This document shows, piece after piece, positions 55,957 through 64,000 of a DNA stretch of 64,000 bases. Source of the DNA: Larix kaempferi. Taxonomy: Eukaryota; Streptophyta; Pinopsida; Pinales; Pinaceae. The first letter of the stretch is position 1. Each line of letters opens with the position of its first letter. The stretch lies in the NCBI GenBank assembly GCA_027924585.1, contig BSBM01000904.1:16761501-16825500 (forward strand). The letters run 5' to 3'. A program made the translations under genes and the position numbers. Below the pieces are notes generated by a model. The model was not told the origin of the DNA. It saw only the letters and a list, made by a program, of their open reading frames with translations, and made no database searches.

Positions 55957-58199
55957 CATGCCATGAGTCTCAACACATAACATTACAAGAATTTGAAGTT
56001 TCACTTGGCCAAAAATGCCCATGTAGGGCCAAATTCGCCCCATACAAATGGCTGGGCTGAATGGAGGGCCCCACATCAAATAAGACATGTCCAAACTATA
56101 CAAAAATGTTAATTAGAGACCCCTTTACTTTTGCCCAACATTGCATTAGCCATATCAAAGTATAACTTAGCCAAATTTTGATTTTTCCATTAATTAATTG
56201 TTGGTGTATATAGCTGAAGATGAAATTTTCCATTTTAACCCACTTCTTTTGCTCGTATTGACGAACCATCTGTTCCAACGCGATCATAGGCCTCAAATCC
56301 ATTATTTGTGGTCACTAGAGCGACCATGATCCATCATGTAAGCACAATTTGCCCAATTCCAAGCCTCTTTAATTAAAATATGACCCTGTTGGTCATTAAT
56401 AATTAAAAATGTCATAGCTGCTTCCATATTTTCATGATCTGACACTTGGAGGTTCGTATGGGACCCCAATACATACCAAATAACCAAAATCGAAGTTTTG
56501 GTTCCAACTTTTTTTCAGGATCCAGGCTTGGTCAACCTAGTTTGACCAAGTCAAAACTGGTCAACAATGGAAATGGCTGAAGTGTACATCTGTGCATGCA
56601 ACATGGGATGCCAAGGCTCCCTTATTTATGTTAGTACAATAACTATAAGCATAAAATGACGAACATATGGTGATGATAATAAACAATATTTCCAAAAATA
56701 GGCCTAGGGTGAAGTGGGCCCACCACTTCCAACAAAGGCTCTACTGCTATGCACACTTATAGATTTGGTCATTGAGCTAACTTTGGGTGAGGTGGACAAC
56801 AAGGCTAAAGGATAGGGGGATGACATAGACCAAGACTGTGTGACCTTTAGGATAAGCGGGGAAAATGGGACCCAATGACATAAGTACACCATGAGAAACA
56901 CTAGGGAAGGGAGTGGCCTCACTAGCCACTAGCCTCCAACACACACCTTGCAGTTCACATCCGTGCCTGCAACAGACTCCGTGAGGATCTTTTCTAGAGC
57001 CACCATGACTGGGTGTCTGACAAATCGTAACTTGAGATTCTAGGGGACACTTAGAATTAGCTTGTCCTTTACTCCATCTCACCTCCCAGTCCTTTTTGGA
57101 CTCGGTGAGGAAATAACCATTATATGCTCAAATATATACAACTAGCCTTTGTCCGTGTGTGTTAAAAAACACATTCTTGGATTTACATTTCAATAGGCTT
57201 TTTGATCTGTGTGTGTTAAAAAACACATTCTTGGATTTATATTTCATATCAGATAGAACAATGATACACATACTGCAAAGTGATACACATACTGCAAAGT
57301 AATGGTGGCAAGTGTGTCTGGTTCAAGGACTAATGGGGAGCACCCGGTGAGTCTACACAATCCTATATTGCATCACAACATTGCGGGCAATCGACAGGGA
57401 GTGAATCCCAGGTTTGAGAATGCATCTCACACACTAAAGTGCCGAGGCACAAAAAGACATGGAATCACAGTATACTCAGGGGTCACTAGGGGAAAAGGTC
57501 CTTAAGGCCACCTATCCTGGTCTAAGTCGGGGAGAGAGACAATAATGGATGGGTCGGATGAGTGGATAGAAGTGACAGGTGAAACCAAAGCTAGCTTCCT
57601 ATAGGTCGAATGGCCAAATCTATACCAAAGATGGGACACGAACCAGTGTGCATAGATAGGAGTCTCTACTAAACGGGGTGGATTGACCTCACCTTAGGCC
57701 ACAAGTATCACAAAACTATCACACGAGATCACCAAGTCAACCATCATATGTCAAGTCCATGTACTAACATAAATAAACAAGTCTCAAAGCAAAACCATGA
57801 GCAATAACCATAATATGATATACCTGCTGCTATAAGTGGATCTGAAGACCAATCTCTGCTGTGTGCGGGCAAGAAGTGGTGAACCAGCTATGATCTGTGT
57901 TGCTCTCATCATAATATGGCTAAGTTACCCCTCTCAATGGGGTCATGCAAAGGTAAGAAAGGAAGAGGGGCTCTGTAATACTGCTCAGTAATAGCTCTGG
58001 ACAATCACAATACATAATGCCCCCTCTAATCTCAGCTCATCTCTGCTCTGGATCAAAAAATATCTGGATAATGGTCCCTGACCATACAATCTGCATCATG
58101 GTAGCTCCAGCTAACATGGATGTGATAACATCTGGCTCCAGTTGGGACAAGTGCTATAAGGGAGAGAGTGCTTGAGAACCTTAGAATCTCTAGTCCACA
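55957..58199 (-). repeat. 3' LTR of the Athila-like element, second part
   Basis: From 55957 the sequence matches 63412-64000 to the end of the window, which proves that it is the same LTR continued. Beyond about 56530 the partner copy is outside the window. I place the end at 58199 because TCCACA is followed by TCACCCCTCTCATC, giving on the - strand a GAGAGGGGTGA polypurine tract against TGTGGACTAG. That endpoint is inference. Small direct repeats lie at about 57150-57245 (period 54) and 57262-57298. Confidence 0.55.
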
Positions 58200-58656
58200 T
58201 CACCCCTCTCATCATCATCCAAGCTCGTGCACGTACATGCTATCTGCATCATCATGTGTATGTACTTGTTCCTGTAAAATGTAGACGCTATACCAGTCTT
58301 TGCAGATCGATCGTCAGGATATGCAATATATATATATATATAATCCAACAATAAAATAAACAAAAATGACAATGCTGAACTGTAAAATGACAGAAATGAA
58401 ATTTGCTCTGTTAGTTCAAGATGACAACATTGTTAAAGTTTTTTTTGTGCCACTAAAAGAAAGTGTTAAAGGGTGAAAAGGTGAAAACCACACTAACAAA
58501 CAAAAGAAAACAATGCCCAAAAGGAAGATAAGACCAAAAAGAAAACAACGGGCTGTCAAAGATCAGAAAATCATTCAAGGCAAAAAGGACAACTAACTAC
58601 TGCTCACAAAAGCTTATTCAATTTGCCTACCCTACTCTAACCAATTCAAACCAATA
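58200..58656. other. Untranslated internal region of the Athila-like element
   Basis: I see no coding sequence between the end of the gag-derived frame and the proposed polypurine tract. An (AT)n run lies at 58326-58342. Confidence 0.5.
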
Positions 58657-61488
58657 CTAAGTAAAATCATAGATCCAATGCAACCATTCATCAAACAAAT
58701 CACTAATTCTTCCTTGATGTTGTTTAGCAAAACAAGTCACGGCTAGATTAGAAATTAACGAGTTTAAGGTCACAATCCTCTTGACTTGTTCAAAAATTCG
58801 AAAAGGGTCAGAGTGGTGCAAAATGCAATCATGCCAAGGTTGAGACTGAGTTTTGCAAGACACATCCATCAACAAGCCAAAAGCATCATGAAAATGGTGT
58901 GAGTTATCGTTTAAATTTGATGGAAGAAAATGATATAACATTCGACTCAACTCTTCTCAAGACATGTTGTTTTCCTCGTCTATCAAGCTGGCATTCTCAT
59001 TGTCGTTCATCCTTGGATTGATGAAAGAACCAAGTGGGGACAAATTGGAGTTTACTAAACCTAAGATCAAAATTACGCCCACTTGTTGCTCAAAGATTGC
59101 GAAAAGATGAAATTGATCTTTGAAAAGCTTCTCAGTCAACCAATCAATAGGACTATCTGTTTGGAAAATAGGATTAACCCAGGATGACTGAAAAAGGAAA
59201 TAAAATGTTTTACCATCAACCGCTTGGCATTCTAAAAATTCCTTATCGAATCCTTTGCACAACAGAATTAGGTTTGAAAGAGGCATTGACTTCATGAGTT
59301 GGGATGGGGGTGAGGATTGAAACGTAGAGGCTTGTTTAGCATTTCCTAAAATTGTCCTCCTCAATTCTACATGAGATAAGGGACACTCGTCAAGGAAATC
59401 ATCAAGGTCAACACCAACCTTCCAAAGACAAGACTCATTTTGATTCATATTTCGAATCAATTCATTTTGACCAAGGAAAAGGCAAGGAATATTATTGACA
59501 TTAAGCCAAACACCTTTTGAAGGTTCTTTGTAACATAGATTCCATCTTGAAGGTTGCAACAAAGAACACTCATGAGTTAGAAACATATCATCATCATGTG
59601 CTTGTTCGTCATTAGATTTCTCATGATGCCCAACTAAGGACGGACGACTACTAGCATCAACCTGACAGGGTAGTATACTAATATGATCATTTTTAAAACC
59701 CCTATCATCTTCACACATTTGACTTTCAACCACATGATGACTGTTTGATCCCCCCGCAACAGAAGTCTGATTATTTTCAATATTTTCTTTTTCTTCTTCA
59801 AAGATATGATTGGAAAATGAAACAAGGTTAGGATCACTTGAGCATTGACTTGAACAATCTCTAACGAAGCAATGACTATGGGGTTGCCCCTCAAGAGGAC
59901 CTCTAGTGGATTCATTGATTGAAAGCTCAACCACTGAATTTTGTCTCTGATGATCAATGGGATCCCCTTCTTTATTTGTGCCTTCTTTGGGTAATGATGA
60001 CAAAGTGCTTCGTATGATTTTAGTAAGTTCCCCTTCTAAGTCAATATCAAGGTCAAAATCTTGAGGGGTTGAGATTTGCTCACTATCATACATAACTTCA
60101 TCATGAGATTTATTGCATATATTCTTCAAATACTCTACTACATTCTTATAGACTGAAGGCTCATTCATAAGCTGAATCAAAGGCACATTCACCATTGGTT
60201 CGGGAGAGGAGAAATCAAATTGATAAGGACAATCACTGCTCATTTCATCATCGCTATCCTGATCGTCTTCATGACATTGATCCTCCACCACATAATCCTC
60301 ATTTGATTGTTCTTCCATGGATTCATCAATGCTTTCACCCCATTCATCTTCACAAAGTTGATTTTCAATTACATGATAATCACTTGATTGTTTCTCAAAT
60401 GCAATTTGACTACCCTCACCTTTCTCCTCCTCTTCAGAGAGATGATTAAAATCTGAGTCAAAATTTGGATTGTTTGAACATTGATTAGGACAATTGTCAA
60501 CCACGTGATGATTGTGAAGTTGCTCTTCTAGTGATGCTTTATTGGAGTCACAAATGGAAAGGTGAATTAGATCTAGAATTCGGCCTGCAACTGCCTCAGG
60601 CAATAGTAACAAAGTATCTCGTATGATTCGATTGATGTCTCTTTTAACTTCCGCACGAGATTTTGAAGCATTATTCTCAAAATACTCTGTAACATTCCTA
60701 TGGATTGTAGGCACACTAATAATTTGGAACATCTCAGGAGAGGAATGATCCAATCGAGAAAACAGATCATCAATATATTTATCATCCATAACACAATCAG
60801 TGTTAGATTGACATTCTAAAGAACCATCAATGTTCTCACCCCATTTATCTATTAGCAACCTTGTGAACATGTCATACCCAGTGATGGATCCCGGTGCTAA
60901 ATGCTCAAACCCTAACCGGGCATCCCCTTCTAGAGAAACACCAAGGGCACACATGTAAACATCTTCATCATCTGCGCTTCAACATTCCATATGATACCAG
61001 AGAGCATCCAAATGATTTTCAATTGATATTGCATTACTTTCATCAAAACGGGGCAAATCCTTAATATATTGATTTGGCATAGGATGAGGCGCCCCATATA
61101 TTTTCGAGAAGTCAAAATGAGACGGTTTGGCTTGTTTTTTAACTACTCTAGTTACTTGATTTTGATGTCTGGCTTGGTTAATAGGATAGTTCAACCGATT
61201 TCTTTGGCCATAAATCCTTGGTAGGGATCGACATCTAGATTTAGGTCGACTTACCAATCTATTAGGGGTGGATGGGACAAAGATTTCATTAGACTGATGA
61301 GGAGCATCTCGGGTATCACAAAAATCTTGATATTCAGGCTCATACCCATAATCATATTCATACTCATCCCCATACTGAAATTGTGCATCCCATTCATTTA
61401 TTTCCTCTTGTCTCCTCTTAGACCTATTCACACGTTCATTTAATTCTTTTATGGCTTGTGAGAGGCCAAGGAGAACATCTGGGTCCAT
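58657..61488 (-). pseudogene. Gag-derived long ORF with novel duplicated region
   Basis: From the ATG at 61488 one frame stays readable for 944 codons, broken only by TGA at 60979-60981 and TGA at 58957-58959. The first 240 residues are a Ty3/gypsy gag: a charged start (MDPDVLLGLSQAIKELNERV), then LPRFDESNAISIENHLDALW, DDEDVYMCALGVSLEGDARL and HLAPGSITGYDMFTRLLIDK. After that comes a long acidic part unlike any gag I know. It contains two diverged copies of one module: VTEYFENNASKS...IIRDTLLLLPEA...CPNQCSNNPN...EEEEKGE...CEDEWG, and VVEYLKNICNKS...IIRSTLSSLPKE...CSSQCSSDPN...EEEKENI...CEDDRG. The last 280 residues (RWNLCYKEPSKGVWLNVNNI, FHLFAIFEQQVGVILIL) have no match I recognise. No zinc knuckle or enzyme domain is visible. 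Confidence 0.7.
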
Positions 61489-61812
61489 TATGATTTATCA
61501 GTTTAAGAGTTCCTACTGGAGTCTCATGTGAAGTGTCAGAATGATCTAAGCATAAGCTTCTAAGGTTGTAAGGATGGGTTTGGCCTCCAGTGGAGCCACG
61601 GGGTGGAGTCGCCAGGTGAACGTGGAACCTTGTTCACCAAATGTAAAAAAAATGTCGTAGGGGAGTGAAGAGTGAAGCAAAGTATGATGGCTGTAATAAA
61701 TTATGCAAACAAAATTCAGCCAACAAAAATTAAGTCTAGATGCGGTATGATGAAAAACAAAATAAGAAAAAGACTCAATCGCAAAAGACCATGGGGTAAG
61801 TCTCTACCTCCC
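61489..61812 (-). other. Leader between primer site and gag start
   Basis: This is non-coding. On the - strand it holds the untranslated leader and probably the packaging signals of the element. A run of As on the + strand lies at 61647-61652. Confidence 0.5.
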
Positions 61813-61830
61813 CGACAACAGCGCCAAAAA
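61813..61830 (-). other. Primer binding site, tRNA-Asp type
   Basis: The - strand reads TTTTTGGCGCTGTTGTCGGG right at the LTR end. The tRNA-Asp primer site of Athila-type elements is TGGCGCCGTTGCCGGGGA, so there are two differences in the core. A few extra bases separate it from the LTR end. Confidence 0.8.
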
Positions 61831-64000
61831 TGTTATCACACATACTCTAGTTGCCGCTAGATGTATCCCATCCGGGACGGTAAAGGAAGGCAACCAGGTA
61901 GGTGACACCTGCAAACACCAAGCCCACCGCTCTAGGAACGGTTGTCACACCGAACAAGGTGCTTGTCGCTTTAAACATGGCATGTAGCCGAGTCGAGGGG
62001 GAGACCCTATTCGACCAGCTAAGGTCAAGACTCAAAATCAGACACTCAACTCCCAAAAGAAAAACAATGAAAACAAAAGGTGAATGTCTATAATGTCCTA
62101 AGACCCTTTCCAACCGGAAGACTGAAATTGTGAGTGAAATTAGAGCATTCAATTGACTTATTTCAGATTTGATGTATGCATAAAGATAGTAGATTTGAAG
62201 GAATAGATGGCTGGAAATTAACTCAAGGACCAAAATTATTCTAGAAGTGGAAAATGGATTTCTGCCTATGGGGGAAAATAACTCAAAACACTTAGGCATG
62301 CATGGAAGAAGTAAAATTAGCGATTTAAGTAGCACTTCTAGCGATTATAACTTGGTATTAGATGATTTTAAGTCAATACACAACAAAACCAAGGATACCC
62401 ACAACCTGGAAATCACCTGAAGCAGCGTGATAGGCGAAATGCCTAAGGAGGGCGCAATAAAAAAATTAACCAATGCCCAAGGGATGGGTAAATGGAGTCG
62501 AAAAAGGATGGGATTTTAGATTTAGTCTTTTAAAATTAAATGTGAAGTGGGTTTTAAATAAAAACAGGATTCTAACGATCAAATTTTTAGATTTTAATTT
62601 TTACTTGGTTTTTGTTATGTTTCAGCTCAACAACTACAAAAATCTAAATGGAGAAACAAGCATCAGGAGCGTACTTGAAATAATGGTGAGTGGATGAAGT
62701 TTGCATGAAGACTACCCCCAAAGTTCAAGTGTTGAGCAACCAACGTTTTTCCTTAGCTTTTGAACGAGCCAGATGACCAAGTGCGCGCTTGCAACCTGCC
62801 ACAAAAGGAGATAAATCAGAAATCTGAAGCAAATAACAAGTTAGCACAACAAATAAGAGACAAATAATGAAGGAAATTGATTAGCAAAATGCAATTTCGA
62901 CTCCCTTGTTTAAATTCCAGAGAGCAAGAGCAAGAGTGGAGTTGCTGCTCCAAGTGTTGCGCCCTTCTTAGGATGGCCTCTCTACCTGCAAATTGAATCA
63001 ACTGGTAATGGTGGGAAAAACAACTAAATCACTCAACAATGCAATGGCAAGTAGATATCAGTCATAACAATGCACATCCAAACACACAATATCTCAAGAG
63101 CTCCGGAAGAATTGCTTCTTTATTCAGTCTCAAGTGTCACAAAAATGCCCAAGAGAGCTACAAAATGGGTGAGCTTCTCCCTAAATAGAGAAGCCTCACT
63201 ACAAGATCCCTAGCCAAAGTGATGAACGGCTGAGATCTAATCCCTCAATGAGGAGATCAACGACTGAGATAACATAAAAAATACACCAAGAGAGGGGGGG
63301 GCGAATTGCCTAAGTGCTCCCATGTAGAGTGAGGGGAACTACATATGGTGTAACACATCAAGTGGGGACACCTAGGGGGTGACTTTAGGCTGTTTTAGCC
63401 CCCTAGGTCCCATGCCATGAGTCTCAACACATAACATTACAAGAATTTGAAGTTTCACTTGGCCAAAAACTCCCGTGTAGGGCCAAATTTGCCCCATACA
63501 AATGGCTGGGCTGAATGGAGGGTCCCACATCAAATAAGACATGTCCAAACTATACAAAAAGGCTAATTAGAGACCCCTTTACCTTTGCCCAACATTGCAT
63601 TAGCCATATCAAAGTATAACTTAGCCAAATTTTGATTTTTCCATTAATTAATTGCTGGTTTATATAGATGAAGATGAAATTTTCCATTTTAACCCACTTC
63701 TTTTGCCTGTATTGACGAACCCTCTGTTCCAACGCGATCGTAGGCCCCAAATCCACTAGTAGTGGTCACTAGAGCGACCATGATCCATCATGTAAGCACA
63801 ATTTGCCCAATTCCAAGCCTTTTTAATTAAAATATGGCCATGCTGGCCATTAATAATTAAAAATATCATAGCTGCTTCCATATTTTCATGATCTGACACT
63901 TGGGGGCTTGTATGGGACTCCAATACATACCAAATAACCAAAATCGAAGTTTTGGTTCCAACTTTTTTTCGGGACCCATTTTGGGCTTGGTCAACCTGTT
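61831..64000 (-). repeat. 5' LTR of the Athila-like element (truncated by window)
   Basis: It starts TGTTATCACACATACTCTAG and matches the left LTR through 63411. It then continues without the family X insert to match 55957 onward. This copy therefore shows the empty site for that insert: CCTAGGTCCCATGCCATGAG at 63401-63420. Confidence 0.9.

Larger units (their letters stand above)
51048..64000 (-). mobile_element. Large non-autonomous Athila/Tat-like LTR element, gag only
   Basis: The LTR starting TGTTATCACACRTACTCTAG occurs at 51048 and again at 61831. Homology between the copies runs to the window end once the insert at 52636-55951 is removed. Next to the right LTR the - strand carries TTGGCGCTGTTGTCGGGGA, which fits a tRNA-Asp primer site (used by Athila-type elements) with small changes. 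The element therefore reads on the - strand. The internal region (about 58200-61830) holds one long gag-derived ORF and no protease, RT, RNase H or integrase. The right LTR runs out of the window, so its target duplication and full length cannot be seen. It lies beside a partial family X LTR, apparently inserted in it. Confidence 0.85.

Noticed and set aside
57150-57298. Possible CRISPR-like short repeats
   Set aside because: There are only two copies of a 54-base unit and two of a 19-base unit, without unique spacers, in plant LTR sequence.
57302-57505. 67-codon open frame in the Athila-like LTR
   Set aside because: It lies within the LTR next to small direct repeats and has no domain; chance openness is enough.
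58657-61488. TGA recoding in the gag-derived ORF
   Set aside because: Both stops are TGA and frames continue beyond them, but the copy is a decaying transposon. No recoding signal is visible, and nuclear plant genes do not generally recode TGA.

Overview
The window looks like nuclear DNA of a seed plant with a large, transposon-filled genome. Three things point there: GT-AG splicing in the one host gene, two tRNA-derived SINEs, and L1-type LINEs whose ORF1 carries the plant DUF4283 plus zinc-knuckle arrangement. The sequence does not show whether it is an angiosperm or a gymnosperm. There are no bacterial genes, rRNA genes, tRNA genes or CRISPR arrays. Almost everything is dead or dying retroelements stacked inside one another. 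The one host gene I can support is the first coding exon (38842-39495, + strand) of an ATG8-interacting-protein (ATI1/ATI2-like) membrane protein.

Left part (1-13.5 kb): unassigned sequence with a weak LTR-like promoter, then a LINE ORF1 relic (1653-2327, -). After that come tandem truncated LINE 3' ends with RNase H remnants and microsatellite tails (about 2646-5175). The third of these copies is split by a chromovirus (Ty3/gypsy with an integrase chromodomain, 5176-13011, -, target duplication TGGAG). A gag-only non-autonomous LTR element (6007-9071, -, target duplication TGATA, intact initiator-Met primer site) sits inside the chromovirus integrase.

Middle (13.5-38.8 kb): a deletion-derived LINE with 5' monomers (13517-15354, +) and a SINE (15647-15894). 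Next is a duplicated hairpin-forming unit (15898-16593), then a 60-bp tandem array split by a full-length LINE (16696-25879, -). That LINE contains a truncated LINE (16754-18482, +) and a solo-LTR-like insert (19003-19487). A second full-length LINE follows (26962-33407, +), then an unknown coding relic (34160-34828, -). Last is a 5'-truncated LINE (about 35702-37948, -) carrying a second SINE (35780-36018).

Right part (38.8-64 kb): the ATI-like exon is followed by about 3.9 kb of quiet, probably intronic DNA and a third full-length LINE (43407-49572, -). A scrap of a fourth LINE (49836-50215) comes next. The window ends in a large tRNA-Asp-primed, Athila/Tat-like, gag-only LTR element (51048 to beyond 64000, -). 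It lies next to, and apparently inside, one copy of an LTR family here called X. A second X copy (52636-55951) is inserted in its left LTR.

None of the elements is intact. Autonomous LINEs and a chromovirus supply the enzyme types (EN, RT, RNase H, INT). The SINEs and the two gag-only LTR elements depended on such enzymes in trans. Most worth following up are the gag-fused, internally duplicated ORF of the Athila-like element, the coiled-coil/AT-hook coding-like regions downstream of RNase H in two LINEs, the lost primer site of the chromovirus, and the missing 3' end of the ATI-like gene.
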